In this document: positions 17,961-27,629 of the stretch, piece after piece
Numbering within the stretch: position 1 is the stretch's first letter
How the letters are laid out: each line of letters starts with the position of its first letter
Program-made: the position numbers and the translations under genes
From: Corynebacterium sp.
Lineage (GTDB): Bacteria > Actinomycetota > Actinomycetes > Mycobacteriales > Mycobacteriaceae
DNA: 64,000 bases
Direction of reading: 5' to 3'
NCBI GenBank assembly: GCA_030531005.1
Contig: JAUMTW010000001.1
Location: forward strand, 427,036-491,035
The notes under the pieces: model-generated
Databases searched by the model: none
What the model was told of the DNA's origin: nothing
The model's input: the letters and a program-made list of their open reading frames with translations, nothing else

Positions 17961-20267
17961 TGCCGGCCACGGCCCAGCCAATACCAATGACTGGGTCGCC
18001 CGGGTGGCAGCAACATAGAGATCCTGCCACCCTTGTGGGGATGCCTCCACAATGCGGGCGGCATCTATCACCACTACGTGGTCAAATTCCAAGCCTTTGG
18101 CAGCACTCACCCCGAGCACCGGGAGCTCTGGATTCGTCTGCTGTAAGCTCGCGGCTACAGCATCAGGGGCGATGAACTGGACCAAGCGCTGCGGATAGCG
18201 GCTGTGCAATGTAGTGATAACGTCGGCTAAGACCTCGGGCGTTGTTTCTGTTACATAAGAGAGCGGAATCTCGGTATCGCGTAGGGCTGTGCTTGTTGCG
18301 GGCTGCTCCAAGTACTGGGCACTAATGGCATTTGCCAATTCCGTTACTGTCTTCGGGGTGCGGTAATTAACGGTAAGTTGATGATGCCGAAAGCGTGTTT
18401 GTACAAAGGGGCGTAATGCCTCTTGCCAATCATCGACACCTGCAGGCGCTCCGGTTTGGGCTACATCCCCAACGATGGTCATCCACCGTGAAGGGCTGCG
18501 TCGCATTACCATACGCCACTCCATCGGACTTAACTCCTGAGCTTCATCAATAACTACATGCCCATAAGCCCAGCGTAGATCCGCTTGCGCACGCTGTGCC
18601 GTGGTTCGAGAATCCTGGGTCTCATGGCGACTTGCTAATGCTGCGGCATCAATAACGTCATGTGCTGAAAGGATCTCTGCCTCAGTCTCATCATCTAAGT
18701 CAGTATTGGCCGAACTCGTGAGGATATCTAAGGCCTCGGCGGCATCTTCGACATGCTGGCGCCACTGCTCTTGCGCCTGAGCAGCCGCATCTTCTGGAGT
18801 AAGCACCCCAATGAGTTCTGCCAGCTCATCGAGTAAGGCAGCATCACTTGCGGTATAAGCCTCGGGATGTTCACGCCACAAGGCATGCTGAGTTTCCTCG
18901 TCATAGTCATACGCCACCCGGGCAATCTGTTGGGGATCACCGTAGAAGCTAGTAAGCACCTGCGTTGGGGTAAGCAACGGCCAAAAATCATTGGCGAGCT
19001 CGCTAAATTGTGGGGCCGTCAAAATATCATCGTGGAGCTCATCCACATCAGCTTGGCCTAAGAGGTTCTCCCCACCCAAGGGGTCGGTGCCGATATGGAC
19101 TTGGAGTTGGCGAGCTAAAAGTTCCGCTAAGTGATCCTGGAAAATGCCCGCTGCCTCATTATGCGGCTTGCGTGAACGTCGCGCTCGCGTACGCGCAGCC
19201 TTAATCGTGGCCGGCGTGATCTCTAAATTGATGCCTTCCAGTACGAAGTGCCGCGGGGTCGTAGGGATCTGCTGATAATCTTGGACGAGCCGCTTGAGAA
19301 TAGTGACCATCTCAATCGAGCCTTTGACCTCCCGGGCAAGCAGGCTCTCACGCGCTTGGGGATTAATCCCAGGGTAGAGCTGACCAATAGTTTGTAACAC
19401 CACACCCGTCTCGCCAAGTTCTGGTAGCACGCGGGAAATATACTCCAAGAATGTAGGACTAGGTCCAACAATGAGCACACCCGTTTTCGCCAACTGCTCG
19501 CGCCAGGTGTAGAGCAAATAAGCCACTCGGTGCAAGGCTACGGCAGTCTTGCCAGTGCCAGGGCCACCTTCAACTACCACAATGCCTCGCGAAGGATCAC
19601 GGATAATCGCATCCTGCTCCCGCTGAATGGTCTCCACAATGGAGTTCATATGGGCGGTACGTGCAGCCTGCAAAGCTTGGTGTAACGCAGATTCACTCAC
19701 CACGTCACTGCCAGAATCAAGCTGATCCTCACCAGCTAATACTTCGTCATCAATGCGGGTAACTTTGCGCCCAGTGGTGCGAATGTGGCGGCGGGTATGC
19801 ACCCCTTCTGGATTCGCAGTTGTTGCCAGATAAAATGGGCGTGCTTGGGGCGCACGCCAATCCAACAACAACGTACGGTAATCATCAGCAGTATCAATAA
19901 GCCCCAAACGGCCGATATAGCGGCGATCCAAATCCGGGTTTTCAGCAACCGGATTATCCTTAGGTCCTTGCGCATCAATATCAATACGGCCAAAGACTAA
20001 ACCGAGCTGCGCGATATTAAGCCGATCAATCTTGTCTTGTAGGCTGTGGTATTCGGTTTCACGACGCACCAACGCCTCAGCATCCGGAGTAGAGAAATCC
20101 ACCTGCAACATGACCTCTTTTAGGCGCTGTTGGGCAGTGATGACTTCCTGATCTAAGAAATCAAAAAGGGTATCGACCACCTGTTGCTCGCTGGAAACAG
20201 CCTCGGTGTTGGAAAGAGGAGCGGCGTTAGAACGGGTTGTGGCGTTTGGGGAAGAAAAGGTGCTCAT
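17916..20267 (-). CDS. HelD-like UvrD-family ATPase/helicase
   Basis: A 783-residue superfamily 1 protein of the HelD type, which in Bacillus and mycobacteria binds RNA polymerase and helps release stalled or terminated complexes. Visible motifs are an N-terminal coiled coil (about 20-100), the Walker A motif [17 protein letters not shown] (about 240), the Walker B-type [11 protein letters not shown] (about 590), and [15 protein letters not shown] with YVAATRA near the C-terminus. The start is the ATG at 20267, preceded by AGAAAG. The longer upstream frame lacks support. The gene ends inside the uvrB coding region on the other strand, so the two genes share 45 bases. Confidence 0.9.
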   Translation of the reverse strand: MSTFSSPNATTRSNAAPLSNTEAVSSEQQVVDTLFDFLDQEVITAQQRLKEVMLQVDFSTPDAEALVRRETEYHSLQDKIDRLNIAQLGLVFGRIDIDAQGPKDNPVAENPDLDRRYIGRLGLIDTADDYRTLLLDWRAPQARPFYLATTANPEGVHTRRHIRTTGRKVTRIDDEVLAGEDQLDSGSDVVSESALHQALQAARTAHMNSIVETIQREQDAIIRDPSRGIVVVEGGPGTGKTAVALHRVAYLLYTWREQLAKTGVLIVGPSPTFLEYISRVLPELGETGVVLQTIGQLYPGINPQARESLLAREVKGSIEMVTILKRLVQDYQQIPTTPRHFVLEGINLEITPATIKAARTRARRSRKPHNEAAGIFQDHLAELLARQLQVHIGTDPLGGENLLGQADVDELHDDILTAPQFSELANDFWPLLTPTQVLTSFYGDPQQIARVAYDYDEETQHALWREHPEAYTASDAALLDELAELIGVLTPEDAAAQAQEQWRQHVEDAAEALDILTSSANTDLDDETEAEILSAHDVIDAAALASRHETQDSRTTAQRAQADLRWAYGHVVIDEAQELSPMEWRMVMRRSPSRWMTIVGDVAQTGAPAGVDDWQEALRPFVQTRFRHHQLTVNYRTPKTVTELANAISAQYLEQPATSTALRDTEIPLSYVTETTPEVLADVITTLHSRYPQRLVQFIAPDAVAASLQQTNPELPVLGVSAAKGLEFDHVVVIDAARIVEASPQGWQDLYVAATRATQSLVLAGPWPASLDASLAHITQFFA

Positions 20268-20607
20268 ACAACTTTCTGGAAAAGAGTGTGGAATGGAGAT
20301 TGCTGTCTGTCTATGTTTTCGTTCGCAGAATGTGCAGGATAGCAAATACAGCTGAAAACAAGCTAGGGAAAACAAGCTAGGGAAATCAGGCGCGGTGGGC
20401 AGGGTGGTTGAGGTGAGTTTGGCTCATTTGCGCAGCGGTGTCAGCAATGGGCTGCATGTTACTAGTCCGCACTGCATAGCGCTTGCAGGGGGCTAATTAT
20501 TCCCATGTATCGGGGCCTGCATGCCTTGGGGCCAGAGATGACGCCTGGATGGTTGCCTTGATCTGCGCTAGATATCGGTGTGGTACGAGCCAATTGTGGG
20601 CAAAAAA
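20268..20607. other. Intergenic region upstream of the HelD gene
   Basis: About 340 bases between the HelD gene start and the terminator of the downstream-lying DoxX gene, both read on the minus strand. It should contain the HelD promoter. I see no coding frame that I can support. Confidence 0.3.
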
Positions 20608-20648
20608 CTGCCTCGCCTGACCCATTTGATGGGGAGCAGACGAGGCAG
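20608..20648 (-). terminator. DoxX gene terminator
   Basis: On the minus strand CTGCCTCG (20648 to 20641) pairs with CGAGGCAG (20615 to 20608), followed by TTTTTT. An inner CCCAT/ATGGG stem extends the hairpin. It is a textbook intrinsic terminator, 18 bases after the DoxX stop codon. Confidence 0.85.
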
Positions 20649-20665
20649 CAGGGGAGAAAGAAAAC

Positions 20666-21580
20666 TTAGATGTCGAACTTCTTGGTCTTCTTCTTGGCCT
20701 TAGCTGCAGCCTTCTCAGCATCCTTTTGCAGCTTCTTCGCCTTCTTCTCGGCCTTCTTTGCGTTCTTGCCCTGAGACTTCTCAACCTGCTTCCAAGCTTC
20801 CTGTGCCTTGGACTGCGCAGCAGAAGCAGCCTTGACAGCCTTGCTCTGGGCAGCCTTGGTGTGAGCCTGTGCGGTCTCCAGCCACTCATCAGCGTTATCG
20901 TCGAAGAAATCCTTTGCCTTCTCAGCGGCAGATACTGCGGTGTCCTTGGCTTTTTCAGCAGTTTCTTGCGCTACTTCGATCCAGTCGTCCTTGTTCTCTT
21001 CCACATAGTCCTTAGCTTGGGAAGCAACTTCGGCAACCTTATCGGAAGCATCGCCCAACCAGCTTTTCGCGCTGTCAGCGAAAGATTCAGTTTCTTCCTT
21101 GGTAGGAAGTGCCTGCTGTACAGAGTTAGAAGCCTTCTTCGCAGCACGGTTGGCACGCCACTTCAGACCTGGCTTGCCCTCGGTGTCCATGCTGACGATA
21201 ACCAGACCGCCGAGCAGGGCAGCATCGGTGAGTAGACCCTGACGCTGTGCAGCCTTCTCATCGGCACTCTCAGCCTTCCAGAAAGCGTTCTTGGTCAGTA
21301 CCTCTGGAGCAGACAGCAGGGCGAGGGTAGCAGCGGAAAGGCGAGGAGCCTTGCCAATTGCCAGTAGGGAACCTGCAGCAACCTTGGCGGCACCGAGGCC
21401 GCGAGCAGCGGTTGCGGGATCAGAAGGGATGAACTTGGAGTACTGAGAAGGGAGGTATTCCTTGACAGTGTCCAGGGTGTTTTGAGTTTCCTCTTCCTTG
21501 GACTGTGCATCCTTGATGGTAGAAACGCCGTCTGCAATATAGACGGAGGCGATCATCGGACGAGCGAGCTTGCGGATCAT
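20666..21580 (-). CDS. DoxX family membrane protein with Lys/Ala-rich tail
   Basis: A 304-residue protein. Residues 1-145 carry the DoxX-type membrane domain (RKLARPMIASVYIADGV, then AAKVAAGSLLAIGKAPRLSAATLAL and a segment with LLGGLVIVSMDTEGKPG). Residues 150-304 form a charged, mostly helical tail with repeating D-W/F and A-A-K-A units (DDWIEVAQETAEKAKD, DEWLETAQAHTKAAQ), ending in an AEKKAKKLQKDAEKAAAK-like run rich in Lys. Such tails can bind acidic polymers or membranes. The function is unknown. The start at 21580 has AAGGAG about 10 bases upstream. The gene is monocistronic, with a clear terminator. Confidence 0.85.
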   Translation of the reverse strand: MIRKLARPMIASVYIADGVSTIKDAQSKEEETQNTLDTVKEYLPSQYSKFIPSDPATAARGLGAAKVAAGSLLAIGKAPRLSAATLALLSAPEVLTKNAFWKAESADEKAAQRQGLLTDAALLGGLVIVSMDTEGKPGLKWRANRAAKKASNSVQQALPTKEETESFADSAKSWLGDASDKVAEVASQAKDYVEENKDDWIEVAQETAEKAKDTAVSAAEKAKDFFDDNADEWLETAQAHTKAAQSKAVKAASAAQSKAQEAWKQVEKSQGKNAKKAEKKAKKLQKDAEKAAAKAKKKTKKFDI

Positions 21581-21920
21581 AATAGGATTTCTCCTTGGTT
21601 TGCAACGGTTGTACGCGTTTATGCTGTATTTGCTGAATCCGATCCTTGCAGTGAGAGCAGCGCAAGAACCGGCGAATTTGCGTTTTCACAGAAACATTAC
21701 TGAGTAAACGCAATTTCTATGAAGTTCAAGCTTACTACGAGTTGGAATGCCGTGCTAGTTCTAATACGACTTTCCAACACGCCGCTTGCCCCTCGAACGA
21801 GGGTGGGCGCTGGTTACCGGGATAGAATGGATGGCCTGAATATAACCGTTCTCGGATCAACTGCCGCCGGGGCTACGGGCCTCAAATGAACCTGGACACC
21901 CCGGGAGAAGTAGCGGTGGA
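21581..21920. other. 340-bp intergenic region
   Basis: The region lies between two minus-strand genes and should hold the DoxX promoter. A compensated hairpin (GCCCCTCG..CGAGGGTGGGC) lies near 21786-21809 and may end the upstream hydrolase transcript. No coding frame is supported. Confidence 0.3.
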
Positions 21921-22532
21921 TTACCACTTACGATCCCACCACGTATCTAAATTTGGGCGTTCTGCGCCTAAGGTGGTGTCGTCACCATGGCCGGGATGCA
22001 CGATGGTTTCATCAGGATAGACATCAAAGAGATGGTCCTTGACATCATTGAAGAGTCGCTTGAATTCGCCCTCAGTGGACGTTTTCCCAACGCCACCGGG
22101 GAAAAGAGAGTCGCCAACAAAGAGGTGATCTTGCTCGCCAATATGCGCATGCAGCGACGCGCCACCCGGGGTGTGACCACGCAGAATACGTACGGTGAGG
22201 TTATGGCCACCAAATGAGATGGTGTCTTTATCATGGAGTTCGACATCAACGGCAACGGGCATTGCCGGGGCATCTAAATACGGGGCAAAGTGAGTAGCCC
22301 CGGTTTTTTCAATAATCTTGGGTAGGGCGCGCACATGGTCCCAGTGGCGGTGCGTGGTGAGTACCTTGGTAATACGAACCCCAGCGCGCTCGGCTAGCGC
22401 TAGAATAGCGTCCGCGTTATCTGCGGCATCAATAAGGAGACCTTCATCCCCACTGCACAGCAGATAGACGTTATTGTCCATTTCGGAGACGGAAATCTGG
22501 TGATAGTGCAAGTCGTTATGTGAATCAGTCAT
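21921..22532 (-). CDS. Metallo-beta-lactamase fold hydrolase
   Basis: A 203-residue glyoxalase II-like MBL-fold protein. The zinc motif THRHWDHV (about residues 70-77), a further ligand His in RGHTPGG, and the Asp in LFVGDSLFPGGVG are present, followed by VHPGHGDDTT near the end, so both metal sites look intact. The family hydrolyses thioesters or similar substrates, and the physiological substrate is not known. The ATG at 22532 is chosen because the family starts there. The ATG at 22568 is possible but has no better ribosome site. In corynebacteria this gene commonly sits between uvrB and uvrA. Confidence 0.82.
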   Translation of the reverse strand: MTDSHNDLHYHQISVSEMDNNVYLLCSGDEGLLIDAADNADAILALAERAGVRITKVLTTHRHWDHVRALPKIIEKTGATHFAPYLDAPAMPVAVDVELHDKDTISFGGHNLTVRILRGHTPGGASLHAHIGEQDHLFVGDSLFPGGVGKTSTEGEFKRLFNDVKDHLFDVYPDETIVHPGHGDDTTLGAERPNLDTWWDRKW

Positions 22533-22816
22533 AGTATCGAGCCTAGCTGCAATCATTGCTAGCCGCATAGATTCGTACCTCTGTTCTATTTTGCGCTAGA
22601 GTAACGGGAATACCTACCACACGGTGGATGCAGCTGGAATATCGGAAGAACAAGCTGCCTTTCCTCCTTATTCCTAAGGTGTGTGCCAAGCCCCTCGCGT
22701 TCAGTACTGATGCCGCAACGCATGAGAGTAGGAATGCCGGGGATGAGCTGTTTGTGACGCATCCGGTATCACGGGTGGTAGTGCCCATACCCTGCAATTT
22801 GGATAGGAACTTATAC

Positions 22817-25657
22817 GTGGCTGATCGCCTCATTGTGCAAGGAGCGCGGGAAAATAATCTCCAAGGCGTAGACATCGATCTCCCCCGCGACAAGATGATC
22901 GTGTTTACTGGGCTTTCCGGCTCTGGTAAATCCTCATTGGCTTTCGACACGATCTTCGCCGAAGGTCAACGTCGCTATGTGGAATCCCTTTCCGCCTATG
23001 CCCGCCAGTTTTTGGGGCAGATGGACAAGCCCGATGTGGACTTCATCGAAGGCCTCTCGCCAGCGGTATCCATTGACCAGAAATCTACGAACCGTAACCC
23101 GCGCTCGACTGTGGGTACCATAACCGAGGTTTATGATTACCTCCGTTTGCTCTATGCCCGAGCTGGTGCTGCGCACTGCCCGAAGTGTGATGCCAAGATC
23201 TCCAAGCAGACACCCCAACAAATTGTGGACCAGGTCTTTGAGCAGCCAGAGGGTGTGAAGTTCCAGGTACTCGCCCCAGTGGTACGCTCGCGCAAGGGGG
23301 AGTTCGTGGACCTCTTTGAGCAGTTAGCTGCTGATGGCTATGCCCGCATTAAGGTTGATGGCCAATTGGAGCAGCTCTCTAATCCGCCGAAGCTGGAAAA
23401 GCAGATTAAACATGACATTGATGTTGTTGTTGATCGCCTGCAGGTTAAGTCGCACCAAAAGCAGCGTTTGACTGAATCGGTGGAAACCGCATTGCAGCTC
23501 GCTGATGGCATCGTGGAAATCGACTACCTCGATCACCAGGTGCGTTATTCCGAGCATATGGCATGTCCGAATGGGCACCCCATCGGCATTACCGAACTTG
23601 AGCCACGCAGTTTCTCTTTCAACTCTCCTTATGGTGCTTGTGCTGCCTGTGATGGTTTGGGCACAACCCATGAGGTAGATATTGATTTGGTTATCCCGGA
23701 TCCAACTGCGCCAATGCGCAAAGCTATCCATCCATGGTCACTGGGTTCCAGCAGCAATTATTACGCTAAGATGCTCGAAGGTATCGCAGCGGAATTGGAT
23801 TTTGACCTGGATCAATCCTGGGAATCGCTGACGAAGGAACAGCAGCACGCTATGCTGCATGGCACTGATGTCCGCCTACGATTGAACTACCGCAACCGCT
23901 TTGGGCGGCGGCGTTCGTATGATGTGAAGTTCGAGGGTGTTTTGGCTTTCTTGCATCGTCGTCTGGAGTCCACTGAGAGCGAAGGCCAAAAAGATCGTTA
24001 CATGGGCTATATGCGCGAAGTGCCCTGTAAGAAGTGTAAGGGTACTCGTCTGCGCCCGGAGATTTTGGCGGTACGTCTGCAAGCTGCAGCAGGGGAGAAG
24101 TCCATTGCGGATCTCACCGCACTTTCGGTTGCTGATGCTGCGCGCTTCTTAGATACCCTGACCCTTGGTGCACGGGAGACAATGATCGCTGGTGCAGTGC
24201 TTAAGGAGATTCAGGCTCGGTTGAAGTTCTTGCTCGATGTCGGTTTGAACTATCTAACCTTAAATCGCGCTGCCGGCACCCTATCCGGTGGCGAAGCCCA
24301 ACGTATTCGCCTCGCAACCCAGATCGGTTCCGGATTGGCTGGAGTGCTGTATGTGCTTGATGAACCTTCGATTGGGTTGCATCAGCGCGATAATCAGCGC
24401 CTGATCGCCACCTTGGAGAATCTGCGTGATATCGGCAATACCTTAATCGTGGTTGAACATGATGAAGATACCATCAAGGCCGCAGACTGGTTAGTTGATA
24501 TTGGGCCGCAAGCCGGTGAATATGGTGGCCGCATTGTCTACCAAGGTGAGCCAGCGGGTATCACTGAGGCGGAAGGATCGCTTACCGGTGATTACTTAAG
24601 CGGTAAGCGCGTGCTGGGTGTGCCGGCACAGCGGCGACCGCTAGAGACAGGCCGCACGCTGAAGATCCTCGGGGCGAAGGAAAATAACCTGCATAATGTC
24701 TCGGTGGATATTCCATTAGGCGTGCTTACCTGCATCACCGGGGTGTCTGGTTCTGGTAAGTCCACATTGATTAATCAGATTCTTGCAAAGAGCTTGCAAA
24801 ATAACCTCAATGGAGCCCGCCAAGTGCCTGGTAGACATCAGCGCATCGAAGGCCTCGAGCACCTCGATAAGTTGGTGCAGGTAGATCAGTCTCCAATTGG
24901 GCGTACACCGCGCTCGAACCCTGCTACATATACTGGTGTCTTCGACAAGGTGCGCAGCCTCTTTGCGGAGACGCAAGAAGCCAAGGTGCGTGGATACAAA
25001 CCAGGACGCTTTAGCTTCAATGTGAAGGGTGGGCGTTGTGAGGACTGCCAAGGTGATGGCACTTTGAAGATCGAGATGAACTTCCTGCCTGATGTCTATG
25101 TGCCTTGCGAAACCTGCCATGGAGCTCGCTATAACCGGGAGACCTTGGAAGTCCATTACAAGGGCAAGAACATTGCAGAAGTGCTCGACATGTCGATTTC
25201 GGAGGCAGCGGAGTTTTTCGAGCCGATTGGTTCGATTCACCGCTACCTACAGACCTTGAATGAAGTGGGCTTGGGTTATTTGCGCTTAGGGCAAGCTGCA
25301 ACCACCTTGTCTGGCGGTGAGGCGCAACGTGTGAAGCTTGCTTCCGAGCTGCAAAAGCGCTCCAAGGGGCGCACCATCTACATCTTGGATGAGCCTACGA
25401 CTGGTCTGCATTTTGAAGACATCCGTAAGCTCATGTTGGTGATTCAGGGCCTAGTGGATAAAGGCAATACGGTGGTCATTATTGAACACAACCTGGATGT
25501 AATTAAGGCGGCGGACTGGATTATCGATATGGGGCCAGAAGGCGGCTCTGGCGGTGGCAAGGTTGTGGCTACTGGTACTCCAGAAGATGTTGCTAAGGTG
25601 CAGGGCTCCTATACCGGTCAGTTCTTAGCGCCACTCTTGGATGCTGCCAAGTCGTAG
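22817..25657 (+). CDS. uvrA: Excinuclease ABC subunit A
   Basis: The damage-sensing ABC ATPase of nucleotide excision repair, which works as a dimer with UvrB. The 946 residues contain two ATPase modules, each with a Walker A motif ([12 protein letters not shown] near 30, [12 protein letters not shown] near 640) and a signature ([18 protein letters not shown]), plus zinc-binding Cys pairs ([15 protein letters not shown] with CETCHGARY). The start is the GTG at 22817, preceded by GGATAGGA at a spacing of 8. The frame is open further upstream, but those residues do not belong to the family. The length is then typical. Confidence 0.96.
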   Translation: MADRLIVQGARENNLQGVDIDLPRDKMIVFTGLSGSGKSSLAFDTIFAEGQRRYVESLSAYARQFLGQMDKPDVDFIEGLSPAVSIDQKSTNRNPRSTVGTITEVYDYLRLLYARAGAAHCPKCDAKISKQTPQQIVDQVFEQPEGVKFQVLAPVVRSRKGEFVDLFEQLAADGYARIKVDGQLEQLSNPPKLEKQIKHDIDVVVDRLQVKSHQKQRLTESVETALQLADGIVEIDYLDHQVRYSEHMACPNGHPIGITELEPRSFSFNSPYGACAACDGLGTTHEVDIDLVIPDPTAPMRKAIHPWSLGSSSNYYAKMLEGIAAELDFDLDQSWESLTKEQQHAMLHGTDVRLRLNYRNRFGRRRSYDVKFEGVLAFLHRRLESTESEGQKDRYMGYMREVPCKKCKGTRLRPEILAVRLQAAAGEKSIADLTALSVADAARFLDTLTLGARETMIAGAVLKEIQARLKFLLDVGLNYLTLNRAAGTLSGGEAQRIRLATQIGSGLAGVLYVLDEPSIGLHQRDNQRLIATLENLRDIGNTLIVVEHDEDTIKAADWLVDIGPQAGEYGGRIVYQGEPAGITEAEGSLTGDYLSGKRVLGVPAQRRPLETGRTLKILGAKENNLHNVSVDIPLGVLTCITGVSGSGKSTLINQILAKSLQNNLNGARQVPGRHQRIEGLEHLDKLVQVDQSPIGRTPRSNPATYTGVFDKVRSLFAETQEAKVRGYKPGRFSFNVKGGRCEDCQGDGTLKIEMNFLPDVYVPCETCHGARYNRETLEVHYKGKNIAEVLDMSISEAAEFFEPIGSIHRYLQTLNEVGLGYLRLGQAATTLSGGEAQRVKLASELQKRSKGRTIYILDEPTTGLHFEDIRKLMLVIQGLVDKGNTVVIIEHNLDVIKAADWIIDMGPEGGSGGGKVVATGTPEDVAKVQGSYTGQFLAPLLDAAKS

Positions 25658-25770
25658 CTGCTTACATACTCGGGCTACTTACGCGAGTCTAGGTTGTTAC
25701 GCGTCTCGGTTATAAGCGAAGTAGGTATGCGGAAGTAGGGAAAGGCTTGCTGCTTTGTGCTGTCTAACCT

Positions 25771-25800
25771 GCGCCTATATGGCATGCAGTGTATAGGCGC
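25771..25800 (+). terminator. Hairpin after uvrA
   Basis: GCGCCTATA (25771-25779) is the exact complement of 25792-25800 across a 12-base loop. There is no strong T-run, but the hairpin is the best stop for uvrA, 113 bases past its stop codon. Confidence 0.5.
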
Positions 25801-26066
25801 TGTGTAGGCATTGTGGGAGCTGGCGTGTGGTATTTGCAATCGGAAGACTAAGTTGTTAAAGTATTCGAGTGCTACCTCCTCTGTAGGTTGCCATGAACTT
25901 TTCGCACCGAACGATGCGAATTGGGCCCCTGGTGCTAACAGAGGATGCAAGTGGAGATCATCCCACCCGAAGCCGCTCGTACGGATCAAGGTAAAGGTGT
26001 AGCGGAACCGCATGAAGCAAGATTTTCTTCAAGAATCTTTTTGTGTTGTGTTCTATGCTTATGATC
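25801..26066 (+). other. Upstream part of the infC leader region
   Basis: About 270 bases between the uvrA hairpin and the infC leader hairpin, presumably carrying the infC-rpmI-rplT promoter. I see no coding frame that I can support. Confidence 0.3.
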
Positions 26067-26085
26067 TCCCGTCCGCAGGACGGGA
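26067..26085 (+). promoter_or_regulatory. infC leader hairpin (attenuator-like)
   Basis: TCCCGTCC (26067-26074) pairs perfectly with GGACGGGA (26078-26085) around a GCA loop and is followed by TATTTTGTTG. It stands about 100 bases before the infC start. The shape fits an intrinsic terminator inside the leader of the IF3-L35-L20 operon, where attenuation by L20 or translation is known in other bacteria. The hairpin is seen directly and the regulatory role is inferred. Confidence 0.55.
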
Positions 26086-26188
26086 TATTTTGTTGCCCAG
26101 GTTCGTTGAAACAATCTGTGGTGATAGAAGTTCCAGTTTTGTGGTGTGGTGCAGCAATTCAGTTCAATTTGCTACTTGAGGAGTCCCC

Positions 26189-26710
26189 ATCAGCGCTGAA
26201 GCTCGCATTAATGAGCGTATCCGAGTTCCTGAGGTACGTTTGGTCGGCCCAAACGGCGAACAGGTTGGCATCGTGCGTATCGAAGATGCCCGTCGCCTCG
26301 CCTATGACGCGGATCTTGATCTCGTAGAGGTCGCGCCAACTGCCAAACCTCCGGTGTGTAAGATCATGAACTACGGCAAGTTCAAGTACGAGCAGGCCCA
26401 GAAGGCCCGTGAAGCTCGGAAGAACCAGCAACAAACTGTAGTTAAGGAACAGAAGTTCCGCCCCAAGATCGATGATCACGACTACGAGACCAAGAAGAAC
26501 AATGTGATCCGATTCTTGGACAAAGGGTCCAAAGTAAAGGTCACCATCATGTTCCGCGGTCGTGAACAATCTCGCCCCGAGCTCGGATTCCGCCTTCTCG
26601 AGCGCCTGGCTGACGACGTTGCCGAGCACGGTGTCGTCGAAGTAAAGCCAAAGCAAGATGGCCGGAATATGACGATGGTTTTCGGACCCGTCCGCAAAGG
26701 CAAGAAGTAA
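26189..26710 (+). CDS. infC: Translation initiation factor IF-3 (ATC start)
   Basis: IF-3 binds the 30S subunit and checks start-codon and initiator tRNA pairing. The 173-residue protein has the N-terminal domain ([37 protein letters not shown]) and the C-terminal domain ([30 protein letters not shown]). The family-conserved N-terminus begins at residue 2 with S-A-E-A-R, directly after an ATC codon at 26189 that has GAGGAG 5 bases upstream. No ATG, GTG or TTG lies in frame before 26240, where a TTG would delete conserved residues. A non-AUG start (ATT/ATC/ATA) is the hallmark of IF-3 autoregulation in other bacteria. It is the first gene of the infC-rpmI-rplT operon. Confidence 0.93.
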   Translation: MSAEARINERIRVPEVRLVGPNGEQVGIVRIEDARRLAYDADLDLVEVAPTAKPPVCKIMNYGKFKYEQAQKAREARKNQQQTVVKEQKFRPKIDDHDYETKKNNVIRFLDKGSKVKVTIMFRGREQSRPELGFRLLERLADDVAEHGVVEVKPKQDGRNMTMVFGPVRKGKK

Positions 26711-26733
26711 ACGAAGTAAAGGAATATTTCCCA

Positions 26734-26928
26734 ATGAAGCAGAAGACCCATAAGGGCACCGCTAAGCGCATCAAGGTGACTGGTTCCGGTAAGCTCCGTC
26801 GTGAGCAGGCTAACCGCCGCCACCTCTTGGAAGGTAAGCCTTCTACTCGTACGCGTCGTCTGAAGGGCACCGAGGACGTTTCCAAGGCTGACACTAAGCG
26901 CGTTAAGCGTCTGCTGGGCAAGGCCTAA
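26734..26928 (+). CDS. rpmI: 50S ribosomal protein L35
   Basis: A 64-residue, highly basic protein of the large ribosomal subunit. The [20 protein letters not shown] start and the [16 protein letters not shown] core are typical of L35. It begins 23 bases after infC with AAAGGAA upstream of the ATG, so it is cotranscribed with infC and rplT. Confidence 0.96.
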   Translation: MKQKTHKGTAKRIKVTGSGKLRREQANRRHLLEGKPSTRTRRLKGTEDVSKADTKRVKRLLGKA

Positions 26929-26986
26929 TCCTCCCCAAAACCGCCCACCTCATACACGAACTCTCAAACGTTAAGGAAGTACTACT

Positions 26987-27370
26987 GTGGCACGTGTGAA
27001 GCGCTCTGTGAATGCGAAGAAGAAGCGCCGCCAGATTATGAAGTCCGCCAAGGGCTACCGCGGTCAGCGTTCCCGCCTTTACCGTAAGGCTAAGGAACAA
27101 TGGCTGCACTCCATGACTTACTCTTACCGCGATCGTCGCGCCCGTAAGTCTGAGTTCCGCAAGCTATGGATCACCCGTATCAATGCTGCTGCTCGCATGA
27201 ACGGCATCACCTACAACCGCCTGATCCAGGGCCTGCGCCTGGCTGAGATCGAGGTTGACCGCAAGGTACTGGCTGACCTGGCTGTTAACGACTTCGAGGC
27301 ATTCTCCACTATCTGCGAAGCTGCGAAGGCTGCGCTGCCAGAGGACGTTAACGCTCCAAAGGCTGCCTAA
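26987..27370 (+). CDS. rplT: 50S ribosomal protein L20
   Basis: A 127-residue L20 protein that binds 23S rRNA early in large-subunit assembly and in several bacteria represses its own operon. [19 protein letters not shown] and the [17 protein letters not shown] segments identify it. The start is GTG at 26987 with AAGGAAG upstream. It is the last gene of the infC operon and is followed by a strong hairpin. Confidence 0.96.
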   Translation: MARVKRSVNAKKKRRQIMKSAKGYRGQRSRLYRKAKEQWLHSMTYSYRDRRARKSEFRKLWITRINAAARMNGITYNRLIQGLRLAEIEVDRKVLADLAVNDFEAFSTICEAAKAALPEDVNAPKAA

Positions 27371-27423
27371 ATGCCGCGCTGAGCTCTGTACGGCTTTCGC
27401 CGCGGCTCATACAAGCGAATACG

Positions 27424-27468
27424 ACAATCCCCACCTGTACTCTTCGGAGAAAAGTAGGTGGGGATTGT
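27424..27468 (+). terminator. infC-rpmI-rplT operon terminator
   Basis: A perfect 13-bp stem pairs 27424-27436 (ACAATCCCCACCT) with 27456-27468, with a 19-base loop. It lies 54 bases after the rplT stop codon. The U-run is poor, so it may also act as an RNA-stabilising end. Confidence 0.75.
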
Positions 27469-27629
27469 GCTGTATGAGGAGTACTTGTCGAAGTTGTAGC
27501 GCCTGGCGTTTTCTCGGTGGTTTAGTTTTGGAGATGAGCAAATATAATCAAATGCGTATCGCACACGTGCGCTCGAGGCACTTCATTTCGCTGTGTTAGG
27601 CGCAACCGTTAACGACAGTAGGGACAGGT

